A DNA stretch of 64,000 bases from Cymodocea nodosa (lineage: Eukaryota > Streptophyta > Magnoliopsida > Alismatales > Cymodoceaceae): the NCBI GenBank assembly GCA_036874045.1, contig JAZBRI010000011.1, positions 2,108,001 through 2,172,000 of the forward strand, given 5' to 3'. This document shows, piece after piece, positions 47,294 through 58,670 of this stretch. The position numbers and the translations under genes are program-made. The stretch's first letter is position 1; each line of letters begins with the position of its first letter. Under the pieces are notes generated by a model that saw nothing but the letters and a program-made list of their open reading frames with translations, did not search any database and had not been told where the DNA came from.

Positions 47294-48903
47294 TGTTGAG
47301 TATTTTGTTTTGATGATGTGTGTTGAATGAAAATAATCATATTTGCTCAATTACTATTGCTTGTGAAAGGAAATTAAGTACATCAATTAATACAAAAAAA
47401 GCTTATTAATATAAATACGTGTCTGTATTGGATTTGAAATTATACTAAGTTAATAACTAGTCGTTTCATTGCATTAATTTCTCATTTAACTAAACGTTAA
47501 GTTAACATGTGTTTTTATTGAAAAGCACGATATGTTTTTAAAGTTATATCTTCTATATCATGAACAATGCACATTTAGACAACTCGTTAAGTTAGAATTT
47601 TGTTTGTATAGAGGTCACGTGAGAACTCGTTAAGTTAGAGGCTTAAAGGTTAAAATAGGTTACGTGAGAACTCGTTAAGTTAGTGAGTAAAAGAAGAGAT
47701 GAACTCGTTAAGTTAGTGTTGTACACATGGTGAAATTATAAGTTACGAATGTTATATTGTATCATGTGAGGTGCACATGTTTAACTCGTTAAGTTAATAT
47801 AACTAAACGTGTTGAATTGCTATATTGAATACTAAGGCAACGTGTTAGGTTAGCGTTATAAAACTTAAGTTGTTATTTTTGCATGTGGTAAAATTCTTAT
47901 TATAAAAACATTTGTTTATTACTGGTTTGTTGAGTTATCTGTAACACAACGGAGATGGTTTGTTGAGTTAGCTAACACCACAGACTTAGTTCGTTGAGTT
48001 AGCTACAGTACTTGTCATGTGAGTTGGCACATGAAGAACTCGTTAAGTTAGAAATGTTAAGTTATATATGTACTTGTATTACTCGTTTAGTTAACATTAA
48101 AGTAATGACTTCTTATTATACTTGATGAAAAATTTTGGACGAGAAAGTTTATTTTGCAGGAAATTTTTTAGAGATCTAGGATTGATGATTAAAGAAAATT
48201 CGAAATGTAAACATGGGTCAGAACGTGTGTATTTCAATGAAGAAAAAAGAAAAGACGTGAAGAAGTGGAAGATTGATAGTGATTAAACGTGGAGGATATG
48301 CATGAAATGAAGATACAGTATAAAAGGCATAGAATTCTCATTGATCATTTATCCCTGCACACCAAAAGAAAAATCTTTTCAGGGATCAAAAACACATCGT
48401 CGGGGAAAAAGCTCTCAAGTGGAAGAAAATTCAGTGAAGCATAAAAAGGTAAGATATATGTCACTAAAGATTTGAAGTATCAGATGGAAGAAAATTCAGT
48501 GAAGCAGAAATTGTCAGATTTATGTCACTAAAGATTTAAAGTATCAGAAGAAAGCAAATTTGGTGAAGTAGAAAAAGACTAGATATTCGTCACTGAAGAA
48601 TTACTGAAGAAGAAAGAGAAGAAGAAGAAAGATCTCAAACAGGGAGAAATGTTTTAAATTTCATAAATTAGTTTTCTTTGTTTGTAGTTATGAAATTGTA
48701 TAGATGAAACATGGTATCGATATATAATTGCATCTACAATTTCTGAGGAGAATTGAATTGTATATTGTTATTGAAATCTTGAATAAAAATGATTTTATGA
48801 AAATAGTGTCTCGACTTGTTTTTGAATTTTAAAGTTTCAATTATAATCGAAAATGTTGAAAAACACAATTCACCCCCCTCTTGTGTAGCCATACGATCCT
48901 ACA
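47294..48903 (+). repeat. Sirevirus 5' LTR (1,610 bp), plus strand
   Basis: Bounded by TGTTGAGTATTTTG and GATCCTACA. U3 (47,450-48,120) alternates AACTCGTTAAGTTAG-type motifs with CACGTG or near-CACGTG boxes. The TATA box is TATAAAAG (48,319-48,326). Confidence 0.88.
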
Positions 48904-48905
48904 AG

Positions 48906-48917
48906 TGGTATTAGAGC
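48906..48917 (+). other. Primer-binding site (initiator tRNA-Met)
   Basis: TGGTATTAGAGC, one base different from the plant initiator tRNA-Met site, two bases after the LTR end. Confidence 0.9.
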
Positions 48918-49101
48918 TTTGTTAATAATCTTTGATATAAAATCGATACCAACTTATTTAATATCATTGCTTATTCTGCCTTCCTTGTTTTTAAACAAAA
49001 ATTAATATTTGAGCATACGTTTAACTTTCTTGATTTAAGGCTCAAGTTGTTTTAAAGTTTTAGACTATTTAAAATCAAATAGGTTGAAAATCTAAGGTAA
49101 G

Positions 49102-49740
49102 ATGGCTATTGGAAATGGTAATTTTTCTTTGTATGAAGGCCAAAATCTTAATCGTCCTCCTTTATTTGATGGAATACATTTTGAATATTGGAAATATAGG
49201 ATGATAGTTTTTCTTCAAAGTATAGATCATAAGTTGTGGTTCATGATTTCTAAACCATATACTCCGTTAACTACTCCTTATAATACTTGAACAATTACTG
49301 AAAAAGAAAATGAAACTCTGAATGCTAAGAGCTTAAATATTTTAATTTGTGCATTGAGTTATGAATAGTTCATTAAAGTGTCAACATATAAATCTGCTTA
49401 TGAGGTGTGACATGCATTAGAAGTTTCACATGAAGGTACTTCTCAAGTTAAAGAGACTAAGATAAACATGTTAATTTATAAGTATGAATTCTTTAAGATG
49501 CATGAAGACAAGTATTTCTGAGATGTTTTCTAGATTTCTTGATATCATAAACTCTTTAAAATTCTTAAGAAAGAATTTTGAACATAAGGAGTTGGTGAGA
49601 AAAATTCTCAGATCCCTAAGTTCTAAATGGTCTCAAAAAGTAACATCAATTGAGGAATCATGTGATTTAAATGTTTATACCATGAATGAACTTATAGGAA
49701 ATTTAACAGCTTATGAAGTACAATTAAATGAATCACTATT
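49102..49740 (+). mobile_element. Sirevirus element 3 gag fragment (fossil)
   Basis: It begins MAIGNGNFSLYEGQN about 185 bases after the primer site and follows the gag text of elements 1 and 2 (FDGIHFEYWKYRM; ILRSLSSKWSQKV). Only the N-terminal part is here. Broken. Confidence 0.8.
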
Positions 49741-50789
49741 CGGTTACCCAGCACGACACTAGAAAACTTGTTTGGATCTCCAACAACGCACTAGAAAAAC
49801 TATGATTTGTTAACTTCTATTTTTACTTAGTTAATTTATCTTTATGCTTATTCTTTTTCTTTTAGAAGTAAACAAACAACCTTTAATACAAATTAGATAT
49901 TAATTCCAATTTGTACTTTAACTGCAAGTGCACAGTGTCTATTATATTAGTGTGCAAGTACAGGCCGATCCCATAGGGAATTACTTAAGAGTTTAGAATT
50001 GTCCGTTTGTTAACAATCAAATTTATATCTTCAATAAGCTCTCCATTGAGTTACAGTTAACTCAACAGATAAAGTTCGTTGAGTTATGGTTAACTCAACG
50101 GACTAACCTCCTGAACTTAAGTTAACTCCACAAGCCTACCTCTTCTTTTCAATACTACTATTTATAGAGGAATTTGGCTAACCATTGGGCGATTCCATAG
50201 ATTGTAAATAACATCAATTAAGCTCTTTAATGTTAGTAAACACTAGATTTATCATTAAGCATACTAACATTCAGATAATTCAAACAGTAACCATTAAAAT
50301 CTTTAAGTCTTTTGAACGAACCAATTTCAGTAAACTGTAAAATTAAAACAAACATAAATCAATCACAACACTAACAAAGATAACATTAATCACGATACAA
50401 CACAAGCAATACAACACTCAAATACAAAATACAAACACAGATAAGTTGTTTTTGGTATTTTTGTTTTAATATGAACATGGAAATGGGTGAAAGGTGAAAT
50501 GTAAAGTAATCTCAATCGATAGTAAATACTTCCGTCACTACATACGATGCGATTACACCACTGAAAATTTAACCACTTACAATTCTGTCTCCTCTCCCTA
50601 TAGAATTGCGAGTCCAAAATTGGAAGATGATCTCTTTAGCATACAGGCATCAACCCGAAGTCAAGGCTAGAAGCTTTACGATCTCCTGAGATATGAGTCA
50701 GCGCTTGGTGAAAATGGCTTCCCTTCCCATAACGCGATCACTCCTCACAGTGGTTGTCAGGCACTGTGTTTGGCTCGGAATCGACCCGA
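49741..50789 (-). mobile_element. Left part of an older Athila-type LTR, minus strand
   Basis: On the minus strand a degraded tRNA-Asp-like primer site (TAGTGCGTTGTTGGAGATCC, near 49,770-49,793) sits just inside a TG...CA-type end near 49,809. The text TTTAACTGCAAGTGCACAG ... CCATAGGGAATTAC mirrors the end region of the young Athila LTR. Inverted TAACTCAACGGA-type motifs occur at 50,045-50,105. The young Athila element is inserted at 50,790, and the LTR appears to continue at 60,207. Confidence 0.5.
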
Positions 50790-51482
50790 TGTTCAAGCTT
50801 TAATTTTGCCCATTTTTAATGAATTTTATAAGTAATTTTGCATGATATTATATATCTATGATGGATAAATGATATTAATTATGGGTAATATAAGTCTTGA
50901 AATATAATGCAATATAGAAATTTAATTAACAAGTGCATCCCCCATTAGATATAATTTTACATGGAACACATTGATTTATTTTGCATGTCCTATGTTGGCT
51001 AACGTCTCTTGGAGTTCAACTTCCATTAATTGTAGGTAACATATATATGGGAGGAGCTTAATGCAAAAGACCAAAGAAGATGTAAAGAATTAAAAGTTGG
51101 TGGACTAAACTTTAAAGAAGAGGACATGCCAACACCTTATTGGCCCTCCTAGATCTATGGCATCTTATTGGCTTGGTGATAAAACTAAGGTGCCACATCA
51201 AAGAGAGAGAAGACAAAACAACATAAATACAAGGGGAGAGGAATTTCGGCCAATACCTTGGTGCTTCCAACGAGAGAAAGAAAGAAGAGAAGAAAGCTTG
51301 GAGGTGAGGCTTATGCTTGCAAGGAGACCATCCATTGATGCTATTCACCATTCCAAGGGCTAAGGAGAAGACGTCCAAGCTTGGAGGTGGATTTGCTGCC
51401 AAGTTCCATTGAATTCAAAGCTCTAGAGAAGAAGATAAGAAGCTCCTAAGGTAGTGACAACTCTTAGAGTTTATTATTTTCT
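50790..51482 (+). repeat. 5' LTR portion of the young Athila element
   Basis: It matches 58,671-59,363 almost perfectly, including the CATAAATACAAGGGG TATA region. Forward and reverse frames in it, repeated at 58,993-59,283, are LTR shadows, not genes. Confidence 0.9.
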
Positions 51483-51640
51483 TCTCTAGAGCTTTGAATT
51501 CAATGGAACTTGGCAGCAAATCCACCTCCAAGCTTGGACGTCTTCTCCTTAGCCCTTGGAATGGTGAATAGCATCAATGGATGGTCTCCTTGCAAGCATA
51601 AGCCTCACCTCCAAGCTTTCTTCTCTTCTTTTTTCTTCAC
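51261..51640. repeat. Large LTR-derived foldback
   Basis: The LTR segment at about 51,280-51,435 recurs as its reverse complement at about 51,484-51,640 (for example GGAGACCATCCATTGATG against CATCAATGGATGGTCTCC), with a loop of roughly 50 bases containing the palindrome CTCTAGAG at the turn. The arms are nearly identical. Confidence 0.88.
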
Positions 51641-52133
51641 TTTCATGTTCTAATATGTTTCTTTCTATGGTTTTTCCAGATCTTAAGATTAAATTCACGT
51701 TTTTATCTACATTAGAGTCTTCTTCATCATCTATGACAATTACATCTTCTTTTTGTTGTAGGAGCTTAGTGGCAACATAATAGCTATCTCCTAACTCTAT
51801 GATTCTCTCTATATTCCTCATGGACTCTTCTATAGAACTACTACTAACATGAGAGCAATCACAAACATCATTTCTTTCATCAATATGAGATTTATGCATA
51901 TCAAAATCGTAATAAAATTCACTAGCATCATGCAAGACATCATATTCATCACTAACATGAGTTGTTTCTTCTACTGGTTGAATTTTTATATTAAATAACT
52001 TGCTGGTACATATGCTTTCATCATGACCTTTTACATGGCAATAAGAACAAGCACTTTCAGATAAAAAATCATTTATAAACTTAAAAGGATCATCATGATG
52101 AAAATTTGACATACTTGAAAGAAATTTAAGCAA
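51549..52133 (-). mobile_element. Gag-like segment of the young Athila element, minus strand
   Basis: It reads MSNFHHDDPFKF from 52,133, with a zinc-knuckle-like CSYCHVKGHDESIC, an acidic linker and the LRSGKTIE phrase that marks the gag C-terminus in Athila/Tat elements (usual form TLRSGK). It runs opposite to the pol frame. Its last ~30 codons are LTR-derived. Only part of a usual gag is recognisable. Confidence 0.6.
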
Positions 52134-52236
52134 TAAAATTCACAACTAAGCACAAGAAAGATATGTTTATCAAAATTTGTCAAACAACCAACTAAGAACT
52201 TCAAATATGGTAAAAATAAACTAAGCCAAATTGCCA

Positions 52237-52255
52237 ATCCTCGGCAACGACGCCA
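52237..52255 (-). other. Primer-binding site, tRNA-Asp type
   Basis: The minus strand reads TGGCGTCGTTGCCGAGGAT, close to the Athila site TGGCGCCGTTGCCGGGGA. It lies a few bases inside an LTR end at 52,262, confirming that this block is in reverse orientation relative to pol. Confidence 0.8.
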
Positions 52256-52261
52256 AAAACT

Positions 52262-53229
52262 TGTTAAGCTATATTTTTAGCTCAAGCTTTACTGCAAGTG
52301 CACAATTCTTTTGGTGTACATGGCAAATACAGGTCATTCTTCCACAAGGATTGTGTTTATGACTTAATCAACTATTACTCAACTTGTTCTTCAAGCTCTT
52401 AGGTATACTTCAGTAAATTAATGACATGTGAATGTAGAGTAATCAAAGTTAACACAAGCTCACAAATCATGCAATTTCAAGGCAATTTGTAGTGGAAAAT
52501 GGTGATGTGAATCAATTTCTTTACTTGTAAATCTATCAACTCATTCAATTATAACATGCACACAAGTTCCACGTGATTTCAGAAGTGATATCAATGCATC
52601 AATATTAAGGAAAGAAAAATAAAACAACAAGGTTCAATAGACTATACTACTCTATTCTAATTTATACTAAATGCATGCAACTATGCTATTTGCTAATCTA
52701 GCTAAACTATACTATACTACTTGCATTAGAAATTCTTTTTGGAGATTGATTAGGACAAAATGTGATCTATATAAGATATAACAAAATCAATTAACTACTG
52801 AAATTAAAATTAACAACTAGATATAAGTGATAGGTTCTTCATTCAAATGAACATCAACACTTATTTTCTTCTTCTTTCAATTCACACCTTCTTCTCAAAT
52901 GCGCCAAGCCACCATTGATGAGTGTCATTCACTTGTGTGAAAGCCTCACCAACAGCCCCAACAATACATGTGAATAGAGGATGCAAATTAGAAGTTGAAA
53001 AGAAGAATTAAACATTCATATACATTCATTGAACTCTATCTAGCTAAGAAGACATATAATTGAGATGTTCACCACCATTTCTCATCAATTCTTCCTTCTA
53101 TACAAGAAAATAATAAACTCTAAGAGTTGTCACTACCTTAGGAGCTTCTTATCTTCTTCTCTAGAGCTTTGAATTCAATGGAACTTGGCAGCAAATCCAC
53201 CTCCAAGCTTGGACGTCTTCTCTAGAGCT
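52262..53229 (-). repeat. Reverse-oriented LTR portion inside the young Athila element
   Basis: It is the reverse complement of the 3' LTR's right-hand part (about 59,250-60,206): CACAAGTGAATGACACTCAT, the ACATGCAATTATAACATG region and the terminal GAGCTAAAAATATAGCT are all present inverted. Together with 51,484-51,640 it shows that LTR text occurs twice in reverse in this leader region. Confidence 0.85.
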
Positions 53230-53272
53230 TTAAAAACAAAGTGAAGAAAACGTAGATGAAAAGGAAGAAAAT

Positions 53273-56200
53273 ATGTTGACAAGAGATGAACATAAGGATG
53301 TAGAACTAGAACATGAAGGAGTTGAACTTGAAAAATGTCTAATGGATGAAACTAATGAAGAATTAATTGAAGAAAACCCTGTTATAGACTTAGAAATGGA
53401 TAAAAAGAAAGAAGAAACATCTGAAAATATGAACAACAAACCACCATTTCCTAGTCGGCTTGACAACAACAAAGAAAATGAGGAAAATGAAGCTATAAGA
53501 ACCATATTTGAGAAAATCAATGTTAATATGCCTATGTTAGAATTAATTAGAAAAATTCCAGCATATGGGAGGGTGCTTAAAAACCTTTGTACCAAGCATA
53601 GGAAGCCAAGAAAAAAATTAAGTAAGCAAGTTTATTTAACCGAGTTAAGTAGTTCAATGTTGCTTGATAGTTTAGCTAAAAAATTCAATGATCCTGGTGT
53701 TCCTCTAATAACTTGCTTAATAGGGAATGTTTTAATTGAAAAAGCATTATTAGATCTTGGTGCAAGAGTTAACGTGATGCCAAAACACTTATATGAACAA
53801 TTGGAAATCACAGGAATTAAGAAAACTAGAACACTAATTAAACTAGCTGATAGATCATATAGGAGTCCCATGGGTATTGTAGAAGATGTCTTAATTCAAA
53901 TTGAAGATTTTATATACCCAGCCGACTTTATCATTTTAGAAACCAATGCACCAACTTGTGAACCAAATGAATCTACATTGATCCTAGGGAGACCATTCTT
54001 AGCAACTATTAATGCCCACATTAATTGTAGAAATGGTAAAATGTCAATCTCCTTTAACAATAAGGTGATATCATTGAACATTTTTAAAAGAGATAGGACT
54101 ATAAACCATCAAGTAGATGACAACATTAGTGTAAGCATTTCTGAATTATTTGAAGAAGTTGAAAATAGTAGTAATGAGGAAGAACTTAGTGCTGAAATTT
54201 GCTTTCTAGACGTTGAAGATAATCTAGAACACAAGGCATCGTTACAAGAGAATAGTGGTGAGCATGAAATGAATAATGACTTGATTTTAGAAGTTAAGGA
54301 AAGGAATAAATTAAAAGCACTCCCACAAAATTTGAAATATGCATTTATAGATAAGCAAAATGAATATCCTATTATAATTGGAGCAAACTTAATCCCAAAC
54401 CAAGAAGAAAAATTAATGAAGATATTAAGTAAAAACAAGAGAGCTCTTGGTTGGCAATTGAGTGATATTGTAGGAGTTAGTCCCACTATAGTTCAACATA
54501 GAATTATCCTAGAAGATGAGAACTATGCCTTTAGAGAACCTCAACGTAGATTAAATCCCCAAATGAGTGAGGTGGTAAAGAAGGAGGTAGTTAAATGGCT
54601 TGACAATGACATTATATACCCTATTAGTGATAGTAGGTGGGTAAGCCTTATGCATGTAGAACCTAAGAAATCGGGCTTTACAGTAGTTGAAAATCAAGAT
54701 CATGAGTTAGTGCCTACTAGAATAAAAACTAGTTGGAGGGTATGTATTGATTATCGTAAATTGAATTCTGCAACTCGTAAAGATCATTTCCCATTGCCAT
54801 TTGTTGATCAAATGTTAGAAAGGTTAGCTGGACATGAATTTTATTGTTTTCTTGATGGATACTCTGGGTACAATCAAATACCCATAATCTCTGAGGATCA
54901 AGAAAAGACTACTTTTACTTGTCCAAGCGGAACCTATGCTTTTAGGCGTATGCCTTTCGGTTTATGTAATGCGCCTGCAACATTTCAAAGATGCATGGCA
55001 GGAATTTTTTATGATATGAATGAAAAATTTTTAGAAATTTTCATGGATGACTTTTCTGTTTTTGGCAAAAATTTTGATATTTGTTTACATCATTTAGATA
55101 TGGTTTTGCAAAGATGTATTGAAAAGAATTTTATTTTAAATTGGGAAAAGTGCCATTTCATGGTGAATGAAGGCATAGTTCTTGGGCATGTGATATCTAA
55201 TAGAGGGATTAAGGTGGATAAAGCAAAAATTGACGTCATATCTCATTTGCAGCCACCTAAATCTGTTAAGGAGGTTAGAAGCTTTTTAGGACATGCTGGT
55301 TTTTATCGTAGATTTATTCATGATTTTAGCAAGATAGCAAGACCTATAACTAATTTACTTGCAAAAGATTCTAAGTTTGTTTTTGATGAACATTGTCTTG
55401 CTGCCTTTAATCAACTTAAGCATGCATTAATATCTCCTCCTATAATTCATGCCCCAATATGGGATTATCCTTTTGAAATTATGTGTGATGCCTCCAATTA
55501 TGCAGTAGGTGCAGTACTTGGGCAAATAATTGATAAGAAACATCATGTCATATGCTATGCTAGTAAAACTTTGAATGAAGCTCAAGTAAATTATACTACC
55601 ACAGAAAAAGAATTTCTTGCTGTTGTTTTTGCTCTAGATAAATTTAGATCATATTTAGTTTGCAATCAAGTTATTGTGCATACTAATCATGCAGCTATTA
55701 AACATTTGATGAGTAAAAAAGATGCAAAACCAAGATTAATTCGTTGGGTTTTATTGTTGCAAGAATTCAACATAGAAATTAAAGATAAGGTTGGAAAAGA
55801 AAATTTAGTTGCTGATCACCTCTCTAGATTAGAAAATATTCCAGCATGCAATAATGTGATTAATGAAAAGTTTCCTGATGAGAGTTTATTTCTAGTTGGT
55901 AAGTTACCTTGGTTTGCAGGCATTGCTAACTATCTTGCTACAAGGTTAATACCAACTGATTTATCTAAACCAGATAAGAAAAGATTGAGGTACATGGCTA
56001 AACATTATGTTTGGATGGAACCTTATTTGTATAAAATGGGTTCTGATCAAATTTTAAGAAGATGTCTTCCTGAAGATGAAATTGCTAATGTCTTAAATTT
56101 TTGTCATAATCATGCTTGTGGAGGTCATCTTAGCCATAGAAAAACTTCTTTGAAAATTCTTGAATGTGGATTTTATTGGCCTTCTCTAATTAAAGACTCT

Positions 56201-56794
56201 AAAGATCATTGTAGACATTGTGATAGATGCCAAAGAATGGGAAAAATTTCCAAACGAAATATGATGCCTTTGAATCCTATCATTGAAGTTGAAATTTTTG
56301 ATGTTTGGGGCATTGATTTCATGGGACCATTTCCCATTTCTTTTGGTTATTCTTATATTTTGTTGGCTGTTGATTATGTTTCTAAATGGATTGAAGCTAT
56401 CCCAACTAAGAGAAATGATGCTAAAGTTGTTGATTTTCTTAGATCTAACATTTTTGCTAGATTTGGTATTCCAAGAGCTATAATTAGTGATAATGGACCT
56501 CACTTTTGCAACAGAGTATTTCAAATGGCTTTGAGGAAGTATGGGGTTACTCACAAGTTAGCAACACCATATCATCCTCAAACAAGTGGGCAAGTTGAGG
56601 TATCCAATGGACAAATCAAGCACATGCTCGAAAAAGTAATCAAACCAAGTAAGAAGGATTGGGCAGAAAAGCTTAATGATGCACTTTGGGGTTATAGGAC
56701 TGCCCATAAAACTGTGTTGGGAATGTCACCATTTAGAGTAGTTTATGGGAAAGCATATCATTTACCTATAGAAATAGAACATAAAGCAGAATGA
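53273..56794 (+). mobile_element. Athila-type pol polyprotein, open for 1,173 codons
   Basis: Domains in Gypsy order: aspartic protease-like region at about residues 145-260 (LLDLGARVNVMP, Asp161); reverse transcriptase about 430-640 (WRVCIDYRKLNSATRKDHFP, FRRMPFGLCNAPATFQRCM, catalytic FMDD at 590-593); RNase H about 730-850 (MCDASNYAVGAVLGQ, Asp739, ending ENLVADHLSRLE); integrase with zinc-binding His945/His979-type HHCC block (HACGGH ... DHCRHCDRC) and catalytic Asp1015, Asp1073, Glu1109 (D-D-35-E spacing). It lacks a chromodomain, as Athila does. The FMDD variant is common in plant Gypsy. The length of open frame, beside decayed neighbours, fits a recent insertion. Confidence 0.92.
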
Positions 56795-56812
56795 GCTATT
56801 AGAACATTTAAC

Positions 56813-57199
56813 ATGTGTGTTGATGATGTAGGAAAAGCAAGAAAATATCAACTCAATGAGCTGGAAGAAATAAGAAGAGAGGCTTATGAAAATGCAAAGA
56901 TTGCAAAAGAACGAGCAAAAGCATTCCATGACAAGAAAATTTTGAGAAAGGACTTTCATGAGGGACAAGAAGTTTTATTATATAACTCTAGATTACATTT
57001 GTTCCCTGGAAAATTTAAGACTAGATGGACAGGACCATTCATCATTAAACATATATATAATCATGGAGCTATAGCTATAGAAAATTGTAAGACAGGATTT
57101 AAAACTGTAGTGAATGGTCAAAGACTTAAAGAATATTATCTTGGAAAAACCTACAATCATGGAGAGAGTGCTTTGTTGTTGGAACCCAATTATAATTAG
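56813..57199 (+). mobile_element. Integrase C-terminal region of the young Athila element
   Basis: It contains KARKYQLNELEEIRREAYENAK, then FHDKKILRKDFHEGQEVLLY, RLHLFPGKFKTRWTGPFI and VNGQRLKEYY, the standard C-terminal tail of Athila/Tat integrase. It follows the long pol frame directly. Confidence 0.88.
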
Positions 57200-58670
57200 T
57201 TTTTATATGTACTTAGTTGTAGATGTAGTTTTTCTTTTCTTAATTTTTAGTAATTTTTCATTATATGTATTATTGTGTTAGTAGTTAACAATAAAATTGA
57301 TTATTGCAAGTTCACATCTAAATTTTATATGCATGATTTTCAAACACTTGAAGGGTGTAGAATGGGTTGAAAGACTTTATCATTATATCATGTGTTTGTT
57401 TGACAAATTGATGTTCAACCACAATTAGAGTTAAATACATTTTATCTACACTACTTGAAGAGCAATGCACAACAGGTATGCACTAACATTTTTCACTTAT
57501 TCTTATTGTTGAAACAATCCTTTCTACATTGAGGACAATGTAGGAACTAAGTGCGGGGGGGGAGGAGAAAGTAAAAAAATGTTTTAGGATGCATACTATA
57601 GCAATGAAATTGAAAATTTTCCAAATGTAAGTTTCTTTCACAAGCAGGTTGGTGGTAAGTTTGAAAATTCGTTCTGTATGTTGCATGCCACCATGTTTTA
57701 TGTGTATCCATGATAAGAACTTGCATGTCAATTTTTTTTTTAGGAAATAGCTTTGTTAGTTTAATTTTGATTTTGAATTATTGCATCTTAGCCTTACTAG
57801 CATGCTACTCAATCTCCATTGTATGCTCTTAAGGTTAAGATCATTAATTCTTTATTAGTTTTAGCTTTGTTTTCATTTAAACTTAATTTCTTTTTGTGGC
57901 ATGTTGAATTTTCCTTAGTAATGTTCTTTGCTTATGATGTCTTACACTTAGAGCTGAGCTTATCTTTAAGGTGAGGATAGGAATATGCATTTGAGATGCC
58001 AACCATAGTTTCTTACTTATAACATATACACATTCTTGCACTAGACTCTTAATCATGTGGTATCTAGAGGACTCTTCTTATGACATGAATCTTGAGGAGT
58101 GGCTTAGGAAATCTTTCCAATAGGTTGTTCCATGAGAAGGGTAGATATATGAATTTGGGAATAAGGTTTGATACCCGTTCTCATAAGGTTGCTGGGGACG
58201 GAGGCTAAGTAACCTCTTAGTCTTCACGTGTAAACCCTTTATAGGAGGTATCCTAAGGGTAGTGGTAGGATGTGAGAAAAGAGAGGTTTCAAAAAAAAAA
58301 AAAAAAAAACTCAATTGAAAATAAAGGGGCAATGTACTAGAGGATAGAAGCCTAAAGAAACCTTCATGTATTCTTGGATTAAGTGAGATGAACCTAGATG
58401 CTATTGATTATGGGTCTAAGCACTTTGCACTTAATAGTATCTTAAAAACTTATTTTCCTTAGGTTGGCATTAGATGTCTATTCTATATTCCTCACCATTA
58501 CATGAACTCAACTTGTGAGTGGAGATTATCTATAAGTATTGTTGCATTACTTGGTGAGAATTTAATTTGCCTTAATTTTCTTTATTGTGTTTGTTTGTTT
58601 AAAAGGGGTTCCTTAATCTTTTCTTCTTTAAATTTTGCTAGAGGACTAGCAAAGTTTAAGTGTGGGGGGG
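57200..58670 (+). other. 3' non-coding region of the young Athila element with two G-runs
   Basis: No ORF is recognisable between pol and LTR. TACATTGAGGACAATGTA (57,525-57,542), a near palindrome, is followed by GTGCGGGGGGGGAGGAG, a phrase common to Athila-like elements. A second tract, AAGTTTAAGTGTGGGGGGG (58,652-58,670), abuts the 3' LTR and is the primary polypurine tract. A poly(A) run lies near 58,291-58,309. Confidence 0.8.

Larger units (their letters stand above)
47294..49740 (+). mobile_element. Sirevirus element 3, 5' portion, plus strand
   Basis: It consists of an LTR, primer-binding site and the first part of gag, all matching elements 1 and 2 but on the plus strand. It starts TGTTGAGTATTTTG directly against the F-box-like ORF and stops abruptly in gag near 49,740; the rest of the element is absent from the window. 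Broken. Confidence 0.8.
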
